From: SIG644 sp045613985
GTDB taxonomy: Bacteria; Bacillota; Clostridia; Oscillospirales; CAG-272
Length of the DNA: 20,532 bases
Reading direction: 5' to 3'
Assembly: GCA_045613985.1 (NCBI GenBank)
Contig: JAZLCA010000034.1
Coordinates: 1 to 20,532 of the forward strand
Shown here piece after piece: positions 12,857 to 20,481 of the stretch (position 1 is its first letter; every line of letters starts with the position of its first letter). The position numbers were made by a program, and so were the translations under genes. Below the pieces are notes generated by a model, which saw nothing but the letters and a program-made list of their open reading frames with translations, did not search any database and was not told the origin of the DNA.

Positions 12857-13888
12857 TCATGTTCGTCCCGAGGTCAAGCGATCCCAGGTCTGATAGACGC
12901 GATAGGCGTTTTCGGGGCGACCGCCGGGCCCAAACTCCAACTGAGCAATACAGCCGCCGTTGTCCCAGAGGGTATCGTACACCTTTTGGACCGCCGCGTC
13001 GATCTCCTCTTGCGTTCCGTGCGGCAAGAGATACTGGCGGTCGATCTCGCCCCAGAAGGTGATCTTACCGCGGAATGGTGCGAGGTTATCAATCCCCATA
13101 CAGAACAGCTGAGAATTGACGGCATCCAGACCGAGTTCGATCAGATGCGGGTAGATTTCCAGAATATGTCCGTCCGAATGCATAAAGATCTTTTTACCGT
13201 AGCTGTGGGCGATGTCGATGTAATCGCGGTACATGGGCTTGAAATATTCCACCCAAAGCTTAGGAGAGATCAAAAGCCCGCGCTGGGAGCCCCAGTCGTC
13301 CATGAAAGAAAGCGCGTCAACGTCCGTTTTGGCCCAGGCGGTGAGCTGACGGCAGTAAAAATCGTGCAGGCGCTTCATAAACTCGATCATCTTGGGGGGC
13401 GGATCCATCAAATCCATATAAAGATTGGTCGTGCCTCGGATGAACTGCAGCTGCTCAAAGGGGCGGGGGGTACAGCCGCACTGGGTGAATTGCTCGGTCG
13501 CGGCGCAGGCACGGTTGACAAAGTCGCGGTCAAAGGTCAACAGCTCCTCGGGAATATGCACGTGGCAAGCACCGTCCCAGTCGGGATCATCCTCGCCGAT
13601 CTGGGGGTGCTTCACTTCCCCAATGACACCCGGGTGGATGTTTTCAAACACACAACCGAACTCGTCGGTGTATTGCCCTGCCGCAAAGGGATCGCCTTTT
13701 GCGATGGTGGGCTGGGAGATCGGCGCACCGATGCCCGTAATGTCAGGTGGAAAATCGCGCAGGATGCGCGCCGTTTGCTCGGGGTATCGTTCCGTCGCCC
13801 AGGGCAACGTCCAAAGCTGTCTGGGCGCCCGCCCCGAGGTGTTGCGAAATTCGAGGGTAGCCAATACCAATTCTCTTGACGTCATCAT
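12857..13888 (-). CDS. Uroporphyrinogen decarboxylase (UroD) superfamily protein
   Basis: 343 residues, predicted cytoplasmic TIM barrel of the UroD/MtaA superfamily. The family includes heme-pathway decarboxylases and corrinoid-dependent methyltransferases. Visible features are the N-terminal MTSRELVLATLEF segment, VDALSFMDDWGSQRGLLISP, KKIFMHSDGHILEIYPHLIELGLDAVNS and a C-terminal FGPGGRPENAYRVY. The HSDG motif mid-barrel is typical of the methyltransferase-like branch, which is common in anaerobes without full heme synthesis. No corrinoid protein or other heme gene is nearby, so substrate and reaction are unknown. GGAGG lies upstream of the two tandem ATG codons at 13888 and 13885; either could be used. 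It is the first gene of the operon with the lysozyme, from a near-consensus promoter. Confidence 0.9.
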   Translation of the reverse strand: MMTSRELVLATLEFRNTSGRAPRQLWTLPWATERYPEQTARILRDFPPDITGIGAPISQPTIAKGDPFAAGQYTDEFGCVFENIHPGVIGEVKHPQIGEDDPDWDGACHVHIPEELLTFDRDFVNRACAATEQFTQCGCTPRPFEQLQFIRGTTNLYMDLMDPPPKMIEFMKRLHDFYCRQLTAWAKTDVDALSFMDDWGSQRGLLISPKLWVEYFKPMYRDYIDIAHSYGKKIFMHSDGHILEIYPHLIELGLDAVNSQLFCMGIDNLAPFRGKITFWGEIDRQYLLPHGTQEEIDAAVQKVYDTLWDNGGCIAQLEFGPGGRPENAYRVYQTWDRLTSGRT

Positions 13889-13918
13889 AAGTACACCTCC
13901 GAATGTGTTTTCACCTTG

Positions 13919-13947
13919 ATTATATCCTCTCTCGCCCCCTTTGTCAA
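13919..13947 (-). promoter_or_regulatory. Consensus sigma-A promoter of the UroD-lysozyme operon
   Basis: On the minus strand, -35 TTGACA (13942-13947), 17-nt spacer, -10 TATAAT (13919-13924). Both hexamers match consensus exactly. The leader to the start codon is about 25 nt. Confidence 0.9.
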
Positions 13948-13959
13948 GGAAATTCGAGC

Positions 13960-13989
13960 AAAAACGCCTCCCGCGGTTGCGGGAGGCGT
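13960..13989 (-). terminator. Intrinsic terminator of lysS
   Basis: An 11-bp GC-rich stem, ACGCCTCCCGC (13964-13974) with GCGGGAGGCGT (13979-13989), 4-nt loop, followed on the minus strand by TTTTT. It starts 10 nt after the lysS stop codon. Confidence 0.93.
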
Positions 13990-13999
13990 GATTGTTTGA

Positions 14000-15481
14000 T
14001 TATTTATCCAACGTCTTCATCGTCGGGAAGAGCAGCACGTCACGGATGGCAGGCGAGTCGGTAAACAGCATGCACATACGGTCGATGCCGTAGCCGATAC
14101 CGCCTGTGGGGGGCATACCGATCTCCAGTGCGTTGAGGAAGTCCTCGTCGGTGTGGTTGGCCTCTTCGTCACCGGCGGCAAACTGCTTTTCCTGCTCGGC
14201 AAAGCGCTCGCGCTGGTCGATGGGGTCATTGAGCTCGGAGTAGGCGTTGCACATCTCCCAGCCGTTCATGAACATCTCGAAACGCTCAACGTACTCGGGA
14301 TCCTCGGGCTTCTTCTTGGTCAGAGGCGAGATCTCGACGGGGTGATCCATAACGAAGGTGGGCTGAACCAGATGATGCTCAACGAATTCCTCGAAGAACA
14401 GGTTGAGAATGTCGCCCTTGGAGTGACGGTCCTCGTAGTGAACGCCCTTTTCGTCGGCTACCTTGCGTGCTTCCTCCAGCGTCTTGATTTCCTTGAAATC
14501 AACGCCCGAATACTGCTTAACGGCATCCAGCATGGTAATGCGGGCAAAGGGCTTGCCCAGATCCATCTCTACGCCATTGTAAACGATAGTGGTGGTACCC
14601 AGAACTTCCTGTGCGACGTGGCGGAACATTTCTTCGGTCAGGTCCATCATGCCGTGGTAATCGGTGTAGGCCTGATACAGCTCCATCAGGGTAAACTCGG
14701 GGTTGTGACGGGTGTCCAGACCCTCGTTGCGGAAGACGCGGCCAATCTCGAACACTCTTTCCAGTCCGCCGACGATCAGGCGCTTGAGGTACAGCTCCAG
14801 AGAAATTCTCAGCTTGAAATCCTCGTCCAGCGCGTTGAAGTGCGTCTCAAAGGGACGGGCAGCCGCGCCGCCGGCATTGGCGACCAGCATGGGGGTTTCA
14901 ACCTCGATAAAGCCCTTGGCATCCAGGAAACGGCGAATGGAAGAAATGATCTTGGAACGCTTGATGAAGGTGTCCTTGGCCTCGGGATTCGTAATCAGGT
15001 CAACGTAACGCTGGCGATAGCGGGTATCGACGTTGGTCAGACCGTGGAACTTTTCGGGCAGAGGCTGCAGGCTCTTGGAAAGCAGCGTCAGCTCGGTGAC
15101 GTGCAAAGAGATCTCCTCCGTCTTGGTCTTGAACACGGTACCCTGGACGCCGACGATATCACCGATATCCAGCTTCTTGAATCCTGCGTAGGGTTCTTCT
15201 CCGATGGTGTCACGGGCAACGTACAGCTGCATGGTACCGGACAGGTCCTGGACATGGCAGAAGGATGCCTTGCCCATGACTCTCTTGGTCATCAGACGGC
15301 CGGCAAGCGAAACGGTCTTGCCTTCCAGCTCTTCAAAATTTGCTCTGACGTCGCACGCGTGGTGGGTAACGTCGTACTTGGTGATCTGATAGGGATCGCA
15401 GCCGGCTTCCTGGAGGGCCGTCAGCTTTTGGCGGCGGATGATCTCCTGCTCGGACAGCGAGGTGTTTTGCATATCTGCCAT
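14000..15481 (-). CDS. lysS: Lysyl-tRNA synthetase, class II
   Basis: 493 residues, normal length. It charges tRNA-Lys with lysine using ATP. The N-terminal OB-fold anticodon-binding domain spans about residues 55-150 (VSLAGRLMTKRVMGKASFCHVQD). The class II catalytic core carries motif 1 (FIEVETPML), motif 2 (FEIGRVFRNEGLDTRHNPEFT) and motif 3 (GIGYGIDR, near the C-terminus). AGGAG lies 8 nt before the ATG at 15481. The leader is only about 48 nt, too short for a T-box. Single-gene unit with consensus promoter and strong terminator. Divergent from the EIIC gene. Confidence 0.98.
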   Translation of the reverse strand: MADMQNTSLSEQEIIRRQKLTALQEAGCDPYQITKYDVTHHACDVRANFEELEGKTVSLAGRLMTKRVMGKASFCHVQDLSGTMQLYVARDTIGEEPYAGFKKLDIGDIVGVQGTVFKTKTEEISLHVTELTLLSKSLQPLPEKFHGLTNVDTRYRQRYVDLITNPEAKDTFIKRSKIISSIRRFLDAKGFIEVETPMLVANAGGAAARPFETHFNALDEDFKLRISLELYLKRLIVGGLERVFEIGRVFRNEGLDTRHNPEFTLMELYQAYTDYHGMMDLTEEMFRHVAQEVLGTTTIVYNGVEMDLGKPFARITMLDAVKQYSGVDFKEIKTLEEARKVADEKGVHYEDRHSKGDILNLFFEEFVEHHLVQPTFVMDHPVEISPLTKKKPEDPEYVERFEMFMNGWEMCNAYSELNDPIDQRERFAEQEKQFAAGDEEANHTDEDFLNALEIGMPPTGGIGYGIDRMCMLFTDSPAIRDVLLFPTMKTLDK

Positions 15482-15535
15482 GGTAATATCTCCTTTATAA
15501 AAACGGAAATGGGTTTACATATTTTTACAGAATGT

Positions 15536-15564
15536 ATTATAGCACAAGGGGTAGGGCTTGTCAA
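15536..15564 (-). promoter_or_regulatory. Consensus sigma-A promoter of lysS
   Basis: On the minus strand, -35 TTGACA (15559-15564), 17-nt spacer, -10 TATAAT (15536-15541). Both hexamers are perfect, as expected for a highly expressed housekeeping gene. Confidence 0.9.
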
Positions 15565-15674
15565 TAGGGGTAGGGGAAGATAAAAGGAGGATCGTTAAAA
15601 TTTCTTCCCCATTTATTGTTCATATTCCGCAAAATCCCCCCTCCCTTTTGCGTCAAGTTTTTCCAAAATTTCTC

Positions 15675-15703
15675 TTGTTTTGTCACTCTTTTTGTGTTAT
15701 ACT
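15675..15703 (+). promoter_or_regulatory. Sigma-A promoter of the EIIC-mgsA operon
   Basis: -35 TTGTTT (15675-15680), 17-nt spacer, -10 TATACT (15698-15703). A leader of about 40 nt runs to the ATG at 15751. No operator-like repeat or CRE-like site stands out. Confidence 0.65.
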
Positions 15704-15750
15704 TAAATCATGAAATCTGGCTCTGTCGAAAAATCAGGAGGATATCTGTC

Positions 15751-16845
15751 ATGAAAGAAAAGCTCAAACAGTACGGCCAACGCTATTTTATCGACGCTAT
15801 GGGCGGTATGGCCCAAGGCCTGTTCGCTTCGCTTCTCATCGGTACCATCATCGGTACGCTCGGCGGTTACATTCCCGTCGATTTTATCCGCGATTTTTTC
15901 CAAATGGTCGCCACGGTCTGCAAAAATGACTTCGTGGTCGGCGCTGCCATCGGCATCGGTATGGCAAATGCCATGAAGGCATCCCCCCTTGTCATGTATG
16001 CCTCGGCCGTCGTCGGCGCGGGAAGCTACTCCATCGGTCTTTTCGTTCATGCCGAAACGATGGAGGTCATCAGCCACTATACCCCCATCATGCTCGCCCC
16101 CACACATGCAACAAAGCTGATCGCAGGCCCCGGCGGATGCTTCTTCGCCGTCATTCTGGCAGTGGAGCTTGGTATGCTGGTGTCCAAAAAGACCAAGCTG
16201 GACATTCTCGTCACCCCGCTTGTGACGCTGATCCCTGCCCTCTTGGTCGCCCGCCTGACCTGCCCCTATATCGCCTACGCCATGTTTTATCTCGGCGACT
16301 TCATCAACACCGCCACCGAATACGCCCCCTTCTGGATGGGCATTGTCATCGCCGTCGTCGTCGGCATGATCCTGACACTTCCCATTTCCAGCGCGGCCAT
16401 TTGCGCCATGATCGGCATCAGCGGTCTTGCGGGCGGTGCCGCGACCGTCGGCTGCTGCGCCCAGATGGTCGGCTTTGCCGTCATGACCTTCCGCGCCAAC
16501 CGCTGGGGCGGCCTCGTCTCGCAGGGACTTGGCACCTCCATGCTGCAAATGGGCAACATCTGCCGCAAGCCTCAAATCTGGATCGCTCCCACGCTGGCCG
16601 CCGCGGTGTGCGGACCGCTGTCCACTCTGCTGTTCAAGCTGGAATGCACCGGCGTATCTGCCGGTATGGGTACTTGCGGTTTGGTCGGGCCCATCGGTGT
16701 CATCACCGCCACCCCCCATTCGACCAATATGTGGATCGGACTTGCCCTGCTGTGCTTCATCCTGCCCGCCGCTCTGTCGCTGGCTTTCAGTTTAGTCCTT
16801 GAAAAGCTGGGACTGTACAGCGTAGCGGATACCAAATTAGATTAA
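15751..16845 (+). CDS. PTS EIIC-like membrane permease (PTS_EIIC_2 / PF13303 type)
   Basis: 364-residue polytopic membrane protein with many hydrophobic Gly/Ala-rich segments, consistent with 8-10 transmembrane helices (for example GLFASLLIGTIIGTLGGYI, MGIVIAVVVGMILTLPISS). The motifs MGGMAQGLFASLL, GPGGCFFAVILAVELG, LPISSAAI and GLGTSMLQMGN match the PTS_EIIC_2 family as I know it. No EIIA or EIIB domain is fused or adjacent, so phosphorylation would need a partner elsewhere, or the protein may work alone. Substrate unknown. AGGAGG sits 9 nt ahead of the ATG; upstream extension of the frame lacks a ribosome binding site. mgsA follows after 22 nt with no promoter or terminator between. Confidence 0.85.
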   Translation: MKEKLKQYGQRYFIDAMGGMAQGLFASLLIGTIIGTLGGYIPVDFIRDFFQMVATVCKNDFVVGAAIGIGMANAMKASPLVMYASAVVGAGSYSIGLFVHAETMEVISHYTPIMLAPTHATKLIAGPGGCFFAVILAVELGMLVSKKTKLDILVTPLVTLIPALLVARLTCPYIAYAMFYLGDFINTATEYAPFWMGIVIAVVVGMILTLPISSAAICAMIGISGLAGGAATVGCCAQMVGFAVMTFRANRWGGLVSQGLGTSMLQMGNICRKPQIWIAPTLAAAVCGPLSTLLFKLECTGVSAGMGTCGLVGPIGVITATPHSTNMWIGLALLCFILPAALSLAFSLVLEKLGLYSVADTKLD

Positions 16846-16867
16846 CAAGAGAAAGGAAATACGTATC

Positions 16868-17257
16868 ATGAAAATTGCATTGATCGCACACAACAAAAAG
16901 AAAGACGAAATCATTGAATTGTCCAAGCAATATAAGGACATTCTGGCCGAGCACGAGCTGTACGCCACGGGAACGACCGGCACCCTGATCATGGGTGAAA
17001 CTGCTCTGCCCATCCACCGCATGAAGAGCGGCCCTCTGGGCGGTGACCAGCAGATCGGCGCTATGCTTGCCAACGGCGAGCTTGGCCTGATCATCTTCCT
17101 GCGAGACCCTCTGACCGCACAGCCTCACGAGCCTGACGTCTCCGCCCTGCTCCGTCTGTGCGACGTTCAGAAGATCCCGCTGGCCACCAACGCCAGCAGT
17201 GCCACCGTCATGCTGGAGGCACTCAAGAACGGCACGTTTTTCTTGCACCGCAGCTGA
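16868..17257 (+). CDS. mgsA: Methylglyoxal synthase
   Basis: 129 residues, normal length. It converts dihydroxyacetone phosphate to methylglyoxal and phosphate, a bypass that relieves sugar-phosphate overload and frees phosphate. Conserved elements: ALIAHNKKK with H8, the catalytic SGPLGGDQQIG with D60, FLRDPLTAQPHEPDV with H87 and D90, and RLCDVQKIPLATN. AAAGGA precedes the ATG. It is the second gene of an operon with the EIIC-like permease and is followed by a strong terminator. Pairing with a sugar permease suggests control of carbon flux, an inference from position. Confidence 0.96.
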   Translation: MKIALIAHNKKKDEIIELSKQYKDILAEHELYATGTTGTLIMGETALPIHRMKSGPLGGDQQIGAMLANGELGLIIFLRDPLTAQPHEPDVSALLRLCDVQKIPLATNASSATVMLEALKNGTFFLHRS

Positions 17258-17262
17258 ATGCG

Positions 17263-17297
17263 ATACGCTCCGCCAAAACGGCGGGGCGTATTTTTTT
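17263..17297 (+). terminator. Intrinsic terminator of the EIIC-mgsA operon
   Basis: The 12-bp stem ATACGCTCCGCC (17263-17274) pairs with GGCGGGGCGTAT (17280-17291) with one wobble pair. Loop AAAAC, then a run of seven T. It starts 5 nt after the mgsA stop. Confidence 0.93.
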
Positions 17298-17304
17298 GTG
17301 CCTC

Positions 17305-17333
17305 TTGATTTTCGCCCGTGCATCCGTTATAAT
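17305..17333 (+). promoter_or_regulatory. Sigma-A promoter of the AAA ATPase gene
   Basis: -35 TTGATT (17305-17310), 17-nt spacer, -10 TATAAT (17328-17333), immediately after the mgsA terminator and about 24 nt before the start codon. Confidence 0.83.
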
Positions 17334-17363
17334 AAAGGCAGACCATCCCCGAAAGGAGAAGCC

Positions 17364-18260
17364 ATGCAATACCTAAAATCATTCACTCTGGCATCCGAGA
17401 CGCAAGAGCTGGAGTTTTTGTTGCACAGTCCGCTGTTTGATATGTCCTGCCACAACCAAATGACGGCCTATCCATTCAAGCTGTTTCCCTTCAAAAGGCT
17501 TCACCGCCTGGAGTTTGCCCCCGTGACCATCATCTACGGCGGCAACGGCTCGGGAAAATCGACACTGCTTAATATCATCGCTGAAAAACTGAGACTTCAT
17601 CGTTCCGCCCCTTTCAACGAATCTCACCTGATGGAGCATTACCTGAACTTTTGCCAATTTGAAATGTACGACGGCACAAGTACCCCGCCACCCGACAGCG
17701 AGATCATCACCAGCGACGGCGTGTTTGACTTTATGCTTGACGTGCGAGCCATCAACCGAGGCGTTGACCGAAGGCGCGATGAGCTGTTTGATGAATACCG
17801 CGAAACCATCAAGGACTGTCAGGATAACGGCTACCAAATGCGATCTCTGGACGACTACGACGAGCTCAAGCGCCGCAACGAGGCGCGGCGTTCCTCCAAA
17901 TCGCAGTATGTCTCCCGCCGTCTGGGCGTGGTCGAGCAAGAAACGAAGTCCAATGGCGAAAATGCCTTCGGTTACTTCACGAGCAAGATCAAGGAAAACG
18001 CGCTGTATCTTTTGCACGAGCCCGAAAACAGCCTGTCGGCCACTTTGCAAGCACGTCTGTCCGAATTTCTCACCGACTCGGCGCGGTTTTACAACTGCCA
18101 GTTCATCATCTCCACCCACTCGCCCTTCCTGCTTTCGATGAAAGGCGCTAAAATCTACGACCTCGACGCCGCTCCCGCGCGCGTGCGCCGCTGGTCGGAG
18201 CTGCAAAACGTGCGGGCGTATTACGATCTGTTCCGAGAACGGCAGGGAGATTTTGAATAA
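17364..18260 (+). CDS. AAA/ABC-type ATPase (RecF/SMC-like P-loop family) with His in Walker B
   Basis: 298-residue predicted cytoplasmic P-loop ATPase. Walker A is GGNGSGKST at 59-67. A helical insert (about 110-190, rich in Arg/Glu/Asp) precedes an ABC-like signature SNGEN (196-200). Walker B with the catalytic glutamate is ALYLLHEPENSLS at 213-225, where the normally invariant aspartate is H218 (codon CAC at 18015-18017). The switch-histidine motif FIISTHSPFLLS follows at 247-258 with H252. Close relatives, as I remember them, read LLDEPENSLS. The start at 17364 has GAAAGGAG upstream. No recognisable effector domain or nuclease partner. No terminator is visible before the sigma gene 98 nt downstream, so read-through is possible. 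Function unknown; stand-alone proteins of this type are often annotated only as AAA family ATPase. Confidence 0.9.
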   Translation: MQYLKSFTLASETQELEFLLHSPLFDMSCHNQMTAYPFKLFPFKRLHRLEFAPVTIIYGGNGSGKSTLLNIIAEKLRLHRSAPFNESHLMEHYLNFCQFEMYDGTSTPPPDSEIITSDGVFDFMLDVRAINRGVDRRRDELFDEYRETIKDCQDNGYQMRSLDDYDELKRRNEARRSSKSQYVSRRLGVVEQETKSNGENAFGYFTSKIKENALYLLHEPENSLSATLQARLSEFLTDSARFYNCQFIISTHSPFLLSMKGAKIYDLDAAPARVRRWSELQNVRAYYDLFRERQGDFE

Positions 18261-18300
18261 TTTTTTCCAAATTTCGTGACGCGCTCGCCCCTTTTTCCGA

Positions 18301-18333
18301 TATAGTGGGTGAGGGAAAGACAAAACGTCCCTC
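18301..18333 (+). promoter_or_regulatory. Possible promoter and leader hairpin of the sigma/membrane-protein operon
   Basis: A -10-like TATAGT lies at 18301-18306 without a convincing -35 (GTGACG nearby is at a poor distance). Directly after, GAGGGA (18311-18316) and TCCCTC (18328-18333) can form a 6-bp hairpin at the expected RNA 5' end. The weak -35 would fit recognition by an alternative sigma, possibly the product itself, but this is speculative. Confidence 0.3.
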
Positions 18334-18358
18334 CAACGACAGACAAGGTGGTGAAAAG

Positions 18359-18919
18359 ATGCAAGACAAGCAAATTGTTGAATTGTACTGGTCGCGCTCC
18401 GAAGCGGCCATTACCGAATCGCAAAAGAAGTACGGACGCTATTGCCGCTATATTGCCTATCAGATTCTTCACGACGACGAAGATGCCAAGGAGATCGAAA
18501 ACGACACCTATCTCGCCGCATGGAACACCATTCCGCCCCAGTCACCCGATCCGCTCAAACCCTATCTCGGTATGCTGTGCCGCCGCGGGGCGTTGGATCG
18601 CTACGACCAAAAACAGGCCGAAAAGCGGGGCGGCGGGCAGCTGCCTCTGCCTTTGGAGGAGCTTGCCGAGTGCATCCCTGCCGATAACGGCGACGAGGAT
18701 CTGTGTGATCTGATCGCCCTGCAGGACGCCATGAATGCGTTTATTTCCGGTCTTCGCCGCCGCGAGCGCAACGTGTTTGTCCGCCGCTATTTTTACATGA
18801 GTCCGATCGCCGAGATTGCCGACGAATATTTCATGACACAAAGCGGCATCAAAATGATGCTCTCCCGCCTGCGCCAAAAGCTCAAGATACACTTGGAAAA
18901 GGAGGGGATCGACGTATGA
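18359..18919 (+). CDS. Sigma-70 family (ECF-like) RNA polymerase sigma factor
   Basis: 186 residues. Region 2 spans about residues 15-90 (YGRYCRYIAYQILHDDEDAKEIENDTYLAAWNTIP, the helix that contacts core and the -10). A linker (GGGQLPLPLEELAECIPADNGDEDL) follows, then region 4 at about 125-180 (FISGLRRRERNVFVRRYFYMSPIAEIADEYFMTQSGIKMMLSRLRQKLKIHL), a helix-turn-helix for the -35. The lack of regions 1 and 3 is the ECF layout. The start at 18359 is chosen for AAGGTGGTG upstream; the frame is open to 18305. The stop overlaps the next start as ATGA (18916-18919), so sigma and membrane protein are translationally coupled, typical of sigma/anti-sigma pairs. Confidence 0.92.
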   Translation: MQDKQIVELYWSRSEAAITESQKKYGRYCRYIAYQILHDDEDAKEIENDTYLAAWNTIPPQSPDPLKPYLGMLCRRGALDRYDQKQAEKRGGGQLPLPLEELAECIPADNGDEDLCDLIALQDAMNAFISGLRRRERNVFVRRYFYMSPIAEIADEYFMTQSGIKMMLSRLRQKLKIHLEKEGIDV

Positions 18920-20439
18920 AGGAACGAAATCTTCTTGACGCGATGGGCGGTATTGACTCCCGCTATATCGCCGACGCCGCTCCCTCGGGCCGCAAGCACA
19001 AACGGCGCAATTTCGCCATGGTGGCGAGTCTTTGCTTGGTGCTTGGAGCCATCTTCGTTTTTCTCTTTGGCCCCGGAACGCCGCCCACCCTGATCCCCGA
19101 CGTACCGACAGACACCGAGCCTGGAACGCCCAATACGCCGGGCACACCTGACACTCCGGATATACCCGATGAACCCGATACGCCCCCCGTTGTGGAGCCG
19201 CCGCTTTTCATTGAAGGCTCGATCGAGCTGATCGGTCACACACTTGGACCAAAGCTCACCTACGCTCCCGCCATTCCATCCGGCGGCAACAGTTCCGGTG
19301 GCGGATCCAATGCTTGGGTACCCGTTTTTGGCGGTCGAAGCAACCCGATCGTCGTCCAAGCCCGCGTGACGGAAATATTGCCCGGCATCTATCAAGATTT
19401 GCCTGATTCCAACACATATCGCATAGTGAAGATGCAGCTGTTGGATATCGTTGAAGGGCAAAACGTGCCAGTGGAATTTTACTATTGCCTTGACGCCAAC
19501 TTACCCGCACAGGGATTGCCGGAATACGATTCATTGATTCTTATCATGGAGCAGTTTGGAGTGGAAGACTACACCATGCTTAACCTCACGACCGCCACGC
19601 ACGAGGCCTTTTCTCTGATGTTCGGCTACAATGCTGACGTCCTACGCGGATGCTTGCTGGCCGTCACAGACGGACGGATCGACACCTCCTTGTGGGAGCA
19701 AGAAGGTTGGGATTTTTACGGTGTTCCGATCCCCGATATTGCCGACGATAAAAAATTCGATAAGTATCTGCACCCCGTCAGAACGTGGCACACAACAGAG
19801 CAAGCCAAAGAAGCGATCAGCGGATATTTAAGACGTCACTCGTATGAGGAAGCTAAGGTCATGACCAAAGCCGACTTTACAAGCGAGGATGCCATAGCCG
19901 CGCTGGAATACGTCCGCCCGTTTGTCAACGGCGTATTTGTCACCGAGGGACACATCGCTATGTCTAAATCGGCCAAGTTTATCCGCATGATCAACGGATA
20001 TCAATCCACCGAAATCGTACACGTTTACACCGACAAAGTCAGCCGTCACGGCGAATCCTTCACCGACCGGGATCTTTTGGATATCCCCGACATTCATGCG
20101 ATCCTTGAGCAAATCGATTTTTCCACGTTGGCACCGCCGCACACACCGCACTACAAGGAATTGGAGCAAACCTCATGCGGCAAAGTCGGTTGGTACACCA
20201 AGGTCAACGGTAAGGTATACGGCATTGTCAAAATCTCCTGGAATTTCTGCATTCCGGGCGAGCCGCTGAAAACCTACTACGACGATATGTATATCATCGC
20301 GTATCCCGACGGAACGTATCATGAAATCGACCGCGAACAACTGCGCGCCTTGATTGTCACCGAGGACGGCATGAATAAAGGACAAATCAGCACTCGCCCC
20401 TACAATACCGTCATTGAAACAAGTTACGATCAACCATAA
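18916..20439 (+). CDS. Single-pass membrane protein with large extracytoplasmic domain, putative anti-sigma factor or sensor
   Basis: 507 residues. The cytoplasmic N-terminus is short (about 32 residues: LLDAMGGIDSRYIADAAPS, then KHKRR), one transmembrane helix spans about 33-51, a Pro/Thr-rich linker covers 53-96 (TPGTPDTPDIPDEPDTPP), and about 400 residues lie outside. The amphipathic N-terminal motif (LLDAMGGIDSRYI) recurs, as I recall, in clostridial genes placed after such sigma factors, and could be the sigma-binding segment. No zinc-binding anti-sigma (HxxxCxxC) motif is present. I do not recognise the outer domain; it has a Ser/Gly-rich loop (GGNSSGGGSN), then mixed alpha/beta sequence and a C-terminal YIIAYPDGTYHEIDREQLRAL. 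The ATGA overlap with the sigma gene and a strong terminator downstream define a two-gene operon. Anti-sigma function is inferred from position. Confidence 0.82.
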   Translation: MKERNLLDAMGGIDSRYIADAAPSGRKHKRRNFAMVASLCLVLGAIFVFLFGPGTPPTLIPDVPTDTEPGTPNTPGTPDTPDIPDEPDTPPVVEPPLFIEGSIELIGHTLGPKLTYAPAIPSGGNSSGGGSNAWVPVFGGRSNPIVVQARVTEILPGIYQDLPDSNTYRIVKMQLLDIVEGQNVPVEFYYCLDANLPAQGLPEYDSLILIMEQFGVEDYTMLNLTTATHEAFSLMFGYNADVLRGCLLAVTDGRIDTSLWEQEGWDFYGVPIPDIADDKKFDKYLHPVRTWHTTEQAKEAISGYLRRHSYEEAKVMTKADFTSEDAIAALEYVRPFVNGVFVTEGHIAMSKSAKFIRMINGYQSTEIVHVYTDKVSRHGESFTDRDLLDIPDIHAILEQIDFSTLAPPHTPHYKELEQTSCGKVGWYTKVNGKVYGIVKISWNFCIPGEPLKTYYDDMYIIAYPDGTYHEIDREQLRALIVTEDGMNKGQISTRPYNTVIETSYDQP

Positions 20440-20481
20440 AACGAAAGAGAACCGAGCCGCGGCTCGGGGCCCTTTCGTTTT
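20438..20481. terminator. Bidirectional intrinsic terminator
   Basis: Outer arms AAAACGAAAG (20438-20447) and CTTTCGTTTT (20472-20481) enclose the perfect 16-nt palindrome CCGAGCCGCGGCTCGG (20452-20467). T-tracts lie at both ends, so it can stop transcription from either side. The first base pairs overlap the stop codon of the membrane-protein gene. Confidence 0.9.

Noticed and set aside
15482..15535. Possible T-box or riboswitch ahead of lysS
   Set aside because: The leader from the predicted transcription start is only about 48 nt and shows no T-box sequence or antiterminator structure.
14153..15583. Plus-strand open frame of 476 codons over lysS
   Set aside because: Antisense to lysyl-tRNA synthetase, whose motifs are complete.
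17364..18260. AAA ATPase considered as part of an anti-phage system
   Set aside because: No nuclease, reverse transcriptase, toxin or other effector is adjacent; neighbours are mgsA and a sigma factor.
17379..18323. Minus-strand open frame of 314 codons over the AAA ATPase
   Set aside because: Antisense shadow; the plus strand has promoter, ribosome binding site and P-loop motifs.
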